The notes under the pieces are model-generated. The model had not been told where the DNA came from. It searched no databases and worked only from the letters and a program-made list of their open reading frames with translations. DNA of 64,000 nucleotides from Laburnicola sp. R22_1 (taxonomy: Eukaryota > Ascomycota > Dothideomycetes > Pleosporales > Didymosphaeriaceae), in the NCBI GenBank assembly GCA_014281115.1, contig JACONQ010000020.1, positions 1,240,001 to 1,304,000 on the forward strand, written 5' to 3'. The position numbers and the translations under genes are program-made. Within the stretch, counting starts at the first letter, position 1. The number at the start of each line of letters is the position of its first letter. This document shows, piece by piece, positions 44,094-55,729 of the stretch.

Positions 44094-46240
44094 AGGCGGT
44101 GCTATTATGGAGTGATGGTGTCAGGTTTTATCGTGAAAGTTGATGGGGATTTGGGTGTTGTGTTGTGATTGTAGGTCGTGCTTTTCGTATAGTGCTGGTG
44201 CGCTAGTTGGGGCTGTGAAGCTTATGTGTTGTGGAAGTAGACATGTGTTGGGGCTTGATTATGTGGATTTTCACTCTTGAAATTCAAGACAGCATATCTT
44301 CCTCGAAGGCTTCGTCGAAGAAATCTACGTTGGCCCCGGGGGACATCAAGTCACGTGACATGATGCTTACCCTGGTTATGCTTCACTTTCTTGTCTACAG
44401 TCAGCTTAGAAATCCATAAGCACACCGATCGCTAGGGCTTTGATGCATGAATAAGTGCTTTGAAAGCCTGCATGCTCGGAATGTTAAAAAGCTTAGTGGG
44501 GCAAGGTATGATAGTGGGCGTTACGAACGAATGGTAGTGGGGGTGTGAACGTGGTAGCAGTACATAACATCCGGCTTAGCGTTTGTTGGAAGAGGTATTA
44601 CGGACCGAACAAGAATGTTTTGAAGATTTTCTCCTTTAAACTCCCGCAAGGCAAGGTGTACTTTCTATTCCATACCCATCCGCGCCGTAACTCTAGTCAC
44701 GATACGCGCATATTGCAGCACGGATTTCTGTCAACTTATATCAAGTCTATATTTATCCGGAGATCCCTCTGAAAATTACTTGAAATTCTGCCTTGGAGAT
44801 TGTGCGCCGTCGCTTTCAGGTGCCTGGGTTTTTTTCTCTTCTTTTTTTTTGTTTCCTTTTATATTGTTTAATAGTATTTTTTTTTCCTGAACAAAGCTGC
44901 ATCCCGCAACTATACTATGTGAAAGAAAACCTAGCTATAACCATTTTTTCTGTGTCCCAGCTCTGTGAAATATTTAATAGTAAAGGTCTTTATCATTCAG
45001 GTATGCTCTAGGATTCTATGTCTTACATTTGTAGACGTCTTCAAATTTAAGCGTAGCTTTTTCAAATGTAATATAGACGTTTAAAAATTTGTGGCAGAAC
45101 AAAGTCAGACATGGTATTTCCGATATTCGGCTTGGTAAAAATTGGAAGACGTAGTATGCTCGCTATATTGTTGAAATTATTGTCCAAGAAATCTAAACAG
45201 AACTAATGATACACCGCAGCGTGCGAAACGCGACCCACTAAATGATACACCCAGCGTAATTTTTCGTTCGATTGTTCTGCCTAGCCATTTCTTCTATTAT
45301 AAGAGGACCACGGCTCTTCATTGTTCGTCAACCAGGAATTAATGGCACCCCCAGTGCCATTGACTGCTGTGCTCGCGGTGCCTGACGGAGAGACTGGCTA
45401 ATACTTGAGTATCGGGCTCAGGATCTTCCATGCAGGAAACTTCGGATGCGTACGGCTAATTACGGCGGATCGGATCCGTAAGTCTTATCCCGAAACCGGC
45501 TGAGGGATATCTACATGTGCACACACTCGACCGTGTGTAGCCAGGACGCCACGCGCGTATGTTTCAGATGACAAGATCGCAGAACCTCGAGGCTGACGGT
45601 CATGTTGCAACTCCGGATGTCTTGGTTCGAGATTCACCGGTTTGATTCAACAAAAATACCAGCATCCGTACCCATGAATGATTAGAATAAACCAACGCGA
45701 GAAGAATCGGGTGTGCCATCCGACTAAGACAGCGCTCAATGAGTGCTATCTGCTTGTTGATTCTTGATTTTCGGTTGCTGGATACGAAAACCCGGTGGTC
45801 ACCATCTGCACACGCACTGATTTGCTCTAAGCGAGATTTTGTGTCTGCTGTGCCGCAATCACACAGTCAGGTGCGCACTTCAACTTCCGTCCTCTTCAAC
45901 CGACATCGAAATACACTCCCACCTTACCAGCCCCCGCTTATCGTTCGACGAACCTTCCAATGTAACCCTGTATCGCCAGTTTGGGGCCCAACCAGCGCCG
46001 AATAGCGAACGATTGGACAAAGGTGATTTCGGCCCCAACCGCCGGGAATACTGAGCTTAATCACAGTAAGCTTTTGCCTAGGCAGATTCTCGTCTGCGCT
46101 CAACCTTTTCACACAGCCCCATCTAACGCAGTACGAACTCCTTCTCACTACTGCCATCTCCAGCCCCCTTTCATCAGCCTCTCCCTTGACGTCCCTCATC
46201 GAATGATTGCTTCCTCCCTCAAACGCTCGTAACACGCACT
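44094..46240. other. intergenic region, no gene seen
   Basis: About 2.1 kb contains only short frames. TCACGTGA occurs at about 44352-44359, and T-runs at 44830-44885. No coding feature is supported. Confidence 0.5.
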
Positions 46241-47379
46241 TCCTAGCGCGCGCCAACCCCCTAGCCTCATCCTAAACACTTCCACACCCGCACGCAACAT
46301 ACACACCTCACATCCGCCCTCCCAGCTACTAATCTACCACCCTCACCTTAAATTTCAGCCCCGCCCTGTCCAGGTCTCTCACCAGTTATTGATGCTACCT
46401 CTAACCGACCCACCCGCGCGCAACATACACACCTCACAAATCCTCCCTCCTAGCTATTAATCTCCTACCCCTAGCCCTCTACCCATTAAGCAAACCCCCT
46501 AAACCCCCCTCTATCCAACCTATCACATACTATCTGAAAGAAGACTTCGCGCACTCTCGGTACACGGTATAACACTGTTATGGAAAGCTGTAGGGGTGCT
46601 GGAAAAACGCTTTGAAACAAGGTAAAGCTTTATCACATACAACTAACCTCTAAAACCTATAAATCTCTATCTTAAACACTAATCCAATCTTTCTCTATCC
46701 GTGCCTCGTGATTCCTTGCTTAAGCTTAAACTACTCACCCACTGTCCCCTACTCTAGCCCCTATCCCCCCCCACCCTTCTAACACCTATCTACCCTCCCC
46801 CTAAAGTAATCGCCATTTGTTTTAAGATATATATCCCACGACACCACACTGCCTACCTTAACCCTACCCCCCTTCCTAATCCTGCCCTGTTCCTAATTCT
46901 ACCTTTATACCCCATCATTACCCCCTCCCCTCCCCTCTCCTAAAACAATAAATTATACCCTAATATCTATACCTACTACCCTATCTCTCCCTCCACCCTC
47001 CACGCAGTCTAAACATCTACATCTGAAATAGAAAAAAGTGCTTAAGACACCCAGCCACCCACCAGCTACGCACCACCACCCCCGCCCAAAAATTTAAGAA
47101 TTCTTCTATTTCAACATATACCCAGAGTACACCCGTCCTCTTTTACCTTTAGCGCAGCGCAGTACACTAGATAGTGCAATAGCATCACATCCGAGGAAAT
47201 GGAAAATGTAGGGGATAAAAGCAGGTAGCTGTTGGTACAAGGAAAAGAAACTGACTACCCTATCACGCACTATCCACCCACGATACACACGCAAATAACC
47301 AGACAAAAAAGAAGCCAACCACCCCCTCGCCCACCCAAGCAAGAACGCCAATCCCCGTTCCCCTCCTTCCCCTCCTCAC
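46241..47379. repeat. C-rich, G-poor low-complexity tract with a 51-53-bp direct repeat
   Basis: From about 46240 to 47080 the plus strand is very rich in C, A and T and poor in G, with many CCCTCCC and ACCCC runs. A direct repeat (46285-46335 and 46411-46463, sharing GCAACATACACACCTCACA) lies inside. The 100-bp dispersed element at 46531-46630 interrupts the tract with normal G content. Confidence 0.6.
46531..46630 (+). mobile_element. small dispersed element, 100-bp copy
   Basis: It reads TATCTGAAAGAAGACTTCG ... CAAGGTAAAGCTT. A perfect 10-bp direct repeat TATCACATAC flanks it at 46521-46530 and 46631-46640. It resembles the 98-bp copy inside the HET gene along its whole length and the 44-bp copy at 28242 over its left half. 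It has no coding capacity. A small stem can form at the right end (GCTTT...AAAGC). Confidence 0.75.
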
Positions 47380-49987
47380 CTAAATAACCCCCTCATGAAA
47401 CCTCTCCACCCCCCTTTTAATATCCCTCACAATAGCCCCCGCCTCCTCCCCACTCTGCGCCTCGAAATCATACCTCTTCGTCTCCTTCTCGCGAAACACA
47501 ACCACGCGAAACATCCTCGGATGCTTCTTACTCACCTTGCTGCCTACCACGCTCGAAAAATGCACGGTCGTCGTCTTCCCCGGCTGGTCGAAAAGCTGCT
47601 TCGTCGTCCCCGTGTCCCCCGGCATAATGTGCAGGTACTCGTTGTCCAGCGCGAGCGTGCGCGACGTCGACGACGCAAATGACATGGGTTGCTTGCGGAG
47701 CACCGGCCACCGCTTGTAGTATGAGGTTTGCGTGAGCGTGAGCGCGGCGTTGGAGTCGCTGTGTCTGGCGAGGGGGTGTGTGAGCGGGTGCGAGGACGAG
47801 GCGCCGCCGGTGCGGTCGCCTTTTTTGGTTTTCTTGGGCACGCCGCCCGTGCCGATTACGAGGGGGGCGTTGGGTGAGGAGGAGCCTGGCGAGCCGGCCA
47901 TGCCGAAGACGCCGTCGCCTACGAAGCGCCGCCGGACGAGGTCGAGGTCCATGCGTGTTCCTAGAGCTTCGACGGTGCGGTCGGGCGGTGCGACCGTGGT
48001 ACTACCGGAGACCTTGAGGACGTAGAGGGCCTTGTCTAGACGGAGGTCGCGGCATACTTGGTCGAAAATTTCGGCAATGTACGTGTCGGTTGTGCAAGGG
48101 ACGGGTATCCGCTTGGCGTTGAAATGCTCGTCTGTGTAATGGACATTGAGCGTCTTCGGAGCGCCAGTACGGCTAGCAGATTGTACGTTGGAGATGGTAG
48201 GGGCATCTGCCAGATTGGACGTGTTCTTGCGAGTAGCTGTAGGAGCAAACGAGGGCCCGGTGATGGGATTGCGGAAGCTCTTGGCGCGAGAAGGTATGGG
48301 TTTCGGAGGCGGTGCTTTCGCGACCGGGCCATCTTCTGCCGAGTTTTGCGAAGCTACTGCGGCTGCTGCCTCTCGACTATAGATGGGCGTATTCTTCTCG
48401 TTCTCGGCCATCTCGCGCTCACTGGCGGCGACGAGTCCGAACTCATCCCAAGGCTTTTCCCGCGCACGCGGACGCATGCCTCTGCTGTTGTTGGAGGCAA
48501 AGTCCATAAGAGGTCGATTTCTCGTAAGGGGAGGAAATTCATCGTCAATCTCGCCATCATCATACATGCGCAGCACCCAAGCGTTGACATTGACCTTTCC
48601 TGGTGGCAATGGAGGTTCGACCTTCTCTTCCTGGTACCGCCACAGACCATAACCGATAGCTTCAGCAACGGTTACCGCTTCGCCTTTGTCGTCGGACTTT
48701 CGGATGAGCAGCTCGATAGGCTTCGACGGCTTGGAAGAAAACGGGCAGTATAACCTGATGTAGATGGGGTTCGACTGTGCCTCGCTCGCCGCATTCCAGG
48801 AAGCAAAGCGTTGCAATGGATTTGATGGCTTCTGCTCTTTCGCCTGCAGAGCCTGCGTTAATGCGCTGACCGGAGGTATGAAGCTGATGGGCCTCGGCGG
48901 GGGCAGCGCTTGCAGAGTCGGAGCTAGATGTGCCTTGTTTTTCTTGGGGGAGTTGTTGGCAAAAGGCGTCAAAGCGGGCATGGTGGGGAGCGCAGTGGGA
49001 GGCGACGGGTCTAGAGGATCATCGCCTTCGCCCATGAACGAGCCACTGTCGGCGGTCCCTGAAAATTCAGACGAGAGAGAGCTGTCGGACTCATCGCCCT
49101 CGTCCAGGGCGGCTAGAGGCTCCCTGTCGTCCTCGTGTAAGCGTTGAGACAGCAAGTGGCGCTCTTTGGCAGCCCTGTGATGATTCACCCTCCTCTTGTT
49201 GGAGGTCAGAGAGTCGTTCTCGTTCTCGGACGACATGTCGCTGCTGGTGATGGTGTCTCTTCGGGGGCGGCCGGCGATGGTGTCTACGGCACTGGAGGAG
49301 CCCCGTCGCAGACGGCTGTCCTGCGGCCGGGGTGGCGATGTCACCACGACGGACGGCCCTTCGCCAGCATCGCTCAAGCCGCTCCTGAGGGCTGAGCCGC
49401 GAATGGGCGAGGAGCCAGCGCGCGACCGGACGGGCATTTTCTGGAACTTGATCTGGTTCGCAGGTCTGCGCGTGCCACATTAGCTCGGGCGCATACCTGG
49501 TCTGGTTATAGCTACCTTTGCGCATCGTCTTCGTCGTCACTCTCGTCGCTCAAATCACTGCTGTCGTCCTCCTCGAGCTGCTCGCGCCGGCGCCGCCGCT
49601 TTGCATTCAGCGTGGGCCCCACGGTGTCGTTGCTGCCGCCGCCACCCGTCACCATGCCGCCTTCTTCCTCATCCTCGAAGCCTTCTGGCGCCTTCAGGCC
49701 GGCCGATCGCGGGGCCTGGAAGTATTCGGACGTGATGGCGGTCGGGATCGGCGGCGAGTACGTTCGCTTGATGTCTGCGGCATTGGGCACCCAGCCGGCG
49801 GCGCGGAAGGCGGGATTGTTGAGCACCGCCGAGTTTACATTGATCAGGCGCTCGCCGACGCCGTCTTTGATCGAGGAGAGGTAGGCAGTCCGCAGCTGGT
49901 AGAGGACGAAGCTGCGGGGGTCAGCGGGGCCGAGAGAGGGCGGCGGGGCGGCGGGGGATCTCACTCTTCGCTCTGGAGGAGCGACAT
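47380..49987 (-). CDS. sin1: TORC2 subunit SIN1/AVO1
   Basis: Three exons (49965-49987, 49516-49911, 47380-49465; introns 53 and 50 bp) encode 834 residues. The 23-nt first exon (MSLLQSED...) joins to FVLYQLRTAYLSSIKDGVGERLI, the conserved SIN1 N-terminus. The CRIM domain (about residues 330-470) is marked by SNPIYIRLYCPF and VNVNAWVLRMYDDGEIDDEF. A Ras-binding-like region follows (LNVHYTDEHFNAKRIPV). A C-terminal PH domain is marked by YYKRWPVLRKQPM...LALDNEYLHIMP and ends RFHEGVI. SIN1 recruits substrates such as Ypk/Akt-type kinases to TORC2 at the plasma membrane. The long N-terminal half is low-complexity, as usual. The gene is intact and divergent from the PRCC gene, 211 bp apart. Confidence 0.93.
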
Positions 49988-50198
49988 GGCGGCGATGCTA
50001 TCGTGTCTTAACCCAAATAGTTTCCCTTCAGGCCAGCTGAGCAGCGCGCCGTCAAGTCATGGCACGCGAAGCTGCGCGGAGAGGGGCCCCAGGTCGATAG
50101 ATTGGCTCGAGCTTCACTCTTCCTCCCCACCGCTGCCTCCTTCTTCAGCCACCACCCCGCCGCCCTCACTACGCCCACCACCCTCACTGCATCCCGCC
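49988..50198. promoter_or_regulatory. 211-bp bidirectional promoter region (SIN1 / PRCC)
   Basis: The two start codons face away from each other across this interval, which must hold both promoters. The PRCC side is C/T-rich (about 50105-50198), typical of fungal core promoters. No TATA box is obvious. Confidence 0.55.
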
Positions 50199-51443
50199 AT
50201 GAACCTGATCGCCTACTCCGACTCCGAGGGCTCCGGCGACGAGGCCCCGCCCGCCCCCAAACCCGCCGCGAAGCCTGCGCCGAAAGCCGCCTTCCACAAA
50301 GTCGTCGACCGCTCGAACCCAGGCAAGATCAAGCTCGACCTGCCCGGCGCATCGCAGCCACACGCCGAGAAGGACGATATCGAGTCAGATGCGCCCCCAG
50401 CAAAGAGAGCGCGCATTGGGGGCGCCGCATTCAGTGGCTTCAACGCGATGCTGCCCGCGCCGAAGAAGCCCAAACCAGACGCGGCCATGGCAGAAGCAGC
50501 TCCGGGCAAGAGAGGACTGGGTAAGAGCTTGGGCGCTGGTGTCAATCTGAGGACCGGTGCAGAGCCAGCATTCCGTCGGCAGCCCAGGCCAGAGCTCGAC
50601 GACTATGACGAGAATGGGAACCCGGTGACGAAAGAAGCGCTGAAAAAGGAGGACTTCCGAGCTCTACTCAACCTGCCGCCCCCAAAGACAGAGACCAAGA
50701 TACAGCAGACACCGAATTCCGCATCCATAGACACGGTCGTGACACCGCAGCCTGATCCCAAACCGGTTGCGAAGCCTAGATTCGTACCCATGTCCATGGC
50801 ACGAGGCAAGAAGAAGAAGCTCTCCGCCCGGCCGGCCGTCGCCGCATCCGAGCAGAATAAGCCTCCATCCACGCCAAACCCCGCTGCTGCTACACCCACG
50901 ACAGAGCAGAAGCCCCCAAGCAGATCGAAGGTGTCTCTCTTCTCTATGCCCCAAGAGCCAAATGAACCAGAGCAGCAGCCCACGGGCGAGTACCAACCAC
51001 TCCTCCACGGCACCTCAGAAGACGACTCCTCCGCGCCCATCCCCTCCTCAGCATCCACCACCACGCACCACCAAGCCCCAACATCCTCCACCTCTCCCTA
51101 CCCGCCTCCCCCATCCAACGACCTCACCAACATCGCCTCAGAGCTAAACCTCTCCTCCGCCGAACGCCGCCAACTCTTCGGCCGCAAAGGCCAGGGTCCC
51201 GACCTCCACTCGTCGGCCAAAATCGTCGACTTCAACACCGACACCGAGTATGCACACAACGAGATGCTGCGGCAGCAAGGCGAGACGGTGCAGCACAATG
51301 CGCTCAAGAGTATTTCGGGCACGGGGAAGAATAGTCTCCGTAGCTTGGTGAATGTGGCGATTACGCAGAAGGATGCGTTGGAGGAGCATTTTGCGAGTGG
51401 GAGGCGGAATAAGAGGGAGGCGGGGAGTAAGTATGGGTGGTAG
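50199..51443 (+). CDS. PRCC-domain nuclear protein
   Basis: This single exon encodes 414 residues from the Met at 50199 (MNLIAYSDSEGSGDE). The open frame reaches farther upstream, but that part overlaps the SIN1 promoter and has no conservation. The N-terminus matches PRCC proteins, which open with a short L-x-x-Y-x-S-D-E-like motif. The middle is a Pro/Lys-rich, disordered region. The C-terminus holds the conserved PRCC block: KIVDFNTDTEYAHNEMLRQQ, NSLRSLVNVAITQKDALEEHF and a final SKYGW. Human PRCC binds MAD2B and associates with splicing factors. The fungal role is not established, but a nuclear, splicing-linked role is likely. The gene is intact. Confidence 0.9.
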   Translation: MNLIAYSDSEGSGDEAPPAPKPAAKPAPKAAFHKVVDRSNPGKIKLDLPGASQPHAEKDDIESDAPPAKRARIGGAAFSGFNAMLPAPKKPKPDAAMAEAAPGKRGLGKSLGAGVNLRTGAEPAFRRQPRPELDDYDENGNPVTKEALKKEDFRALLNLPPPKTETKIQQTPNSASIDTVVTPQPDPKPVAKPRFVPMSMARGKKKKLSARPAVAASEQNKPPSTPNPAAATPTTEQKPPSRSKVSLFSMPQEPNEPEQQPTGEYQPLLHGTSEDDSSAPIPSSASTTTHHQAPTSSTSPYPPPPSNDLTNIASELNLSSAERRQLFGRKGQGPDLHSSAKIVDFNTDTEYAHNEMLRQQGETVQHNALKSISGTGKNSLRSLVNVAITQKDALEEHFASGRRNKREAGSKYGW

Positions 51444-52086
51444 GTGGGTAGGTGGGGTGTGAGATGGATAGCGACTAGAATAGGAGGCTGAGTGGTTGTC
51501 ATGGTTCATCAGGAAAGTTTTTCTGCTCAACTGTGCGCATTTTTGCACAAGCAATTTACTAGTATAATTCAACGGTGCCGCTTGTTGCGGCTAAGCTCTG
51601 CTCTGCTAGCAATAGTTATGTACAGGTACACTAGTTGCCTCGCTAATATCCTATAGTTAAGCTTAATAGTCTATATTAAGCTATCTATATAGCTATTTGT
51701 TAAGGGGCCTAAAGCGCTAGATAGCTAATTAGTTTTTAGCCTTATTATAAGTATTCTTCAAGTTATATCTAGTTTTAGTTTTTAATTAATATTAGTATAG
51801 CGTCTATTTATATAGTAATAAGGTAGGCGTAATAGTAGTTTATTTAGTAGTAGTAGAAGTAAAAAATAGCTTTAGTAGAGTAGCACTAAAAATAGAAATT
51901 AATATTATAAGTAGTAAGACTAAAGTTATAGTTAGTATTAGTAATATAGCTATAGTAAAATAGAGGCTCTATAGTAGAGTTAGTATTAGTTCTACTATAG
52001 ATTAATATATTCTATTAGTAGTCTAGATAGATTAGTCCGCCGGATAGTTTTTGCTAAGACTACAACACTTTACTATAAATTATAAT

Positions 52087-53887
52087 GTCTTAATAACATA
52101 ATACGTTATTATCTAATTAAGAAGATAGAATTAAGCTTACCCTTTATACCTATTAGAATAAGCAAATTTTAAGCCTGCGACACGCTGCTATAGCATATAA
52201 TATCCTAAAGTCTACACTAAGTAATTAAATTAACGAAATTATTATCTAAGCAGATACATAATTAGGCATAGCAAAGCTTGCTATAACTAAAGAGTAGACA
52301 CTTATATAGTATATTCTTAACCTAAATTCGCAAGAATTTGCACCCTAGCTAGGTAAGGTAGAAGATATAGCTAATAAACTACTAGCTGCGCGGTATAGAG
52401 ACCCTATAGAATAATGCTAGACTTAGCGCTTTATAAAGCGCGTACCTAAGCTTAAAATAGCTTTTAATTAAGCGAAGAACTAATAGAGGATATAATAGAA
52501 AGACCTAGAGGTTATAAACGCGTAGTTTTAGCTAGTAGAGAATATAAAAGCCAAGTATAGAGTGTAGGATAAAGATATCTATAACTTTAATAAGATAGGC
52601 TTCTAGATAGAAGTTATTAGCTTAATAAAGGTTGTAACTAGTTTAGAAAAATATTTTTAACCTACGCTTATTTAGCTAGGCAACTGCAAGTAGGTTATAA
52701 TAATTTAGAGTATTTGCGCTACTAGGTATGCTACTCTGCCCTTTATTATCTAGAAAGGGCAAGTCTATATCTTAGTGTAGTATAAGGAGACTAGTATTCC
52801 CCGCAATTAAAAGCTCTTAGTCTCTAAGACTGGCTAAACTAATAGCGAGCTTAGAATTACGTAGTTAAAGCACTTTAACGCGTATATAAGGCCGCGCATA
52901 GTAGAGTTATAAAGATCACTTATTCTAGATAGCTATAAGAGCTACTACTTCTAGGATTTTAAGAATTATTACCTAAAATAAAAGATCCTAACACTCTGTA
53001 TGCTAGCGCACTTATTTTATATCCTCTAGCCGCTTAATATAGTCTGTTTCGCGCTACTAAACCTAAAGTACTTCTAGCACATATAGGACTTAGCGCGCTA
53101 ACGTATCTTTTATATTAACAAAGAAGGCTTCTTACTAGCCTTTTACAATGTGTTTTTTAATATGTTTATACTAGAAAACTATAAAAAAGCCTTTAAGGCC
53201 TCTGGGCTTATTTCTTTAGATGCGTTAGTAGTAGTAGATTGCCTTAATATGCGTATTTACACTCTACCTTAGGGTACCCTACTAGATACACTATAGCAAG
53301 CCAGAATCCTAAGTAATACTCTTAAGTTTAGATCCTAGTTAAAGCTTATACGCAACTCTTTTATTTAGTCTCTACCTAATACTAAATTAAGCTACTTGTA
53401 GCTTATAAAAGGTGCTAAACTTATGCTCTACTATAGTGTACTTTAAGAGACCCGTATTAAGGAACTTAAGAAGCAAATTAAGGTTCTAATAAAGCGAAAA
53501 ACGCGTAAAAGAAAGCGCATTTAGAAAGGTAGGACGCTAGACTTTACTTAGAGAGCAGATTTAGGAGTAGAAAGCCCTTTTATTAGAGTAAAGTTATTAA
53601 AAAGAGCGCAAGGTAGTAGTAAGAGAGAGGCAGGTCCCTTAATACAACACTACTATAGAAGGTGCGAAGAGCCTAAGCATAATACAAGGACCTATTAAAT
53701 AGATAAAGAGATAGAGGAGGAGTTAGATATTATCCTTAGCAGCTTATTTTTAGATAGTGTTAATAGTAAATTGGAGTAATTTTATTATAGATTACTATAA
53801 GGCCAAAAATAATAAATTAACTTTATCTTATAATAGTACGCACTTAGTAACTAAAAATTAGATAAAGTACTACTTAAGATATAGTAT
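52087..53887 (+). pseudogene. Fot1/pogo transposase relic, plus strand, heavily RIP-mutated
   Basis: Read through the stops, the plus strand gives the pogo order. FNKIGF (about 52585-52600) stands in place of FDETGF. LILDSYKSY lies near 52922. A lysine-rich segment follows. The end at about 53658-53695 reads CEEPKHNTRTY, a decayed zinc knuckle like that of the 11.5-kb element. The first catalytic Asp is Asn, consistent with G-to-A change. Stops occur every few codons. A 20-bp direct repeat (ACTTTACTATAAATTATAAT) stands at both sides (52067-52086 and 53888-53907). I could not define inverted repeats. Confidence 0.75.
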
Positions 53888-53914
53888 ACTTTACTATAAA
53901 TTATAATAAATATA

Positions 53915-53970
53915 ATGTACTTTACACTCGAGTTAATTATTTTATTAAGTTAATTACTTTACTAAGACCC
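53915..53970 (+). repeat. left inverted repeat of the second pogo relic
   Basis: 56 bp, imperfect reverse complement of 55730-55785. The mismatches are of C/T or G/A type. Confidence 0.85.
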
Positions 53971-55729
53971 CACTAAGTTTTATACTATTCACAATAGTAT
54001 AGAGTTAACACGAACTATTTTCGATAGTCTAAATAGGCCAATCTATTCAGAATCTACTTCTATAGGCTGCCTATAGGTTGTTTTGTTATGCCTAGGCTTG
54101 CCGCAGCGTCCACAGCGCTGTTGAGCAGATTCGCCTCTATTAGCGCGCATCCTCTTCTTCGCCTTTTGCCCATCACTGCGCGCCCCAAACTCATTTAGAG
54201 TGGCCAGCCGCTGGCCCTCTTTAGCTGTAAGAACTTCTTCACGCTATACTCGCTTTCTTTTATACGATTTACGTTGTGTGGCGGCCTTATTAGCAGCTTA
54301 AAGTTTGGCGTTGCGTTTAGTTATTAACACTAAAGAATGCCCTATTAGCTTGGCGTCTTTGACGAGCTTTTCCACCGCCTTAACTATATAAGTTAGGGAA
54401 CTATCTATATGCCTTTAAATTCTCTACTTAACTAGCGTCGGTTGCGACCTAAGTTCTATACTATTTTACGAAGTTTGCAACTCCTATGTACTATTACAAA
54501 TAGTACAAAGTGGAGGCGTACGTAGGCGGATGTTAAGCTGCGATATTATAACTTCTAGGTTGTGGGGCACTAGGCCAGCACCTTAAAAGCCTCCTTTAAT
54601 ATTACTTTTAGTAATTAAAGCCTTAAAAGCAGCAATAAAGCAAGGTAGAAACTCGATTTTAGTGATGTGCGTGATGTGGTTGCGCATTAGATTCTTGGCT
54701 TAGCGCCTATACGCCTTCTTTAATAGCGTAAAATAACCCACGTTAAGTGGCTATAAGAGATGCGACGAATGTGAAGGCATATAGAGAGTAATAATATTAC
54801 TCTTTTTACAGTAATTCTGGAATTTAAGCGAGTTGTAACTTTTGTGGCTATTAATAATAAGTAAACGTGCTTTACTAGTAGTACACCTCTTTGTATAGTT
54901 ATTAAAGTACTTTAGCCATTATAGACTAAGCTTATTTATTGTCTAGCCATTCTTAGAGACTGCAATAACCTAATTATAAGGTAGATCCTTCTCCTTATAC
55001 TAGGCGGAGAGGTAGTGCTTGCCCCTAAAGATAATAAAGGGTGGGATCTACCACCCTATTATATTAATACCTTGGATGACTGTTATCCACTCTCTATTAC
55101 TCTACTGCACCTACTTTGGCCGTCCTCGACGCTTAGAGCCTATAACTATTACTCTAGTTAATATTATGTCTATTATAAAGCCAGACTTATTAAAATTATA
55201 GGTATTCTTATCTATGATACTATACTTGGCCTTTATGTTCTCTATAAGCTAGAACTAGCCTTATATTACCTTAGGATCCTCCTAGAGGGCTCTCTTATAG
55301 TCGTACTTTCGATTAAACTTGACTTAAAGCTTTAGCTAGCGCTTAACAAAGTCATAAGGCCACCTCTAGCTAACTGGCTTGTAGTGGCATGCAGCTAGTA
55401 AAGAATCGGCCATATCTTTTATAGCATCAAGCTGGGGCGGAAATCCTTGTGCGTCTAGGTTAAGTATATGCTACACAATTACCTACTTCTCTCTTATAGT
55501 AAGTCTTATTTTATTAGGTACGTAGTCGCGTCTAAACGTCTTTCTAGTACGTTAGTTGCTAAGTGTACTTTAAGAGATATTATAGAGGGCTGTAGCGCGT
55601 CGCTAAGAGAGTGTCGCGTCTTATTTAATAGCCTAGATTGCAAGCTATATATGCGCTTCTTTTAATGCTAGTGGTTTATTATGTGGTTAAGGCATTACGT
55701 TGTACTATTGCTAATAGTACGTTTTAGTA

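Noticed and set aside
49518..50198. Upstream extension of the PRCC frame by 227 codons
   Set aside because: It runs antisense through the first exons of SIN1 and has no conservation. The family N-terminus starts at 50199.
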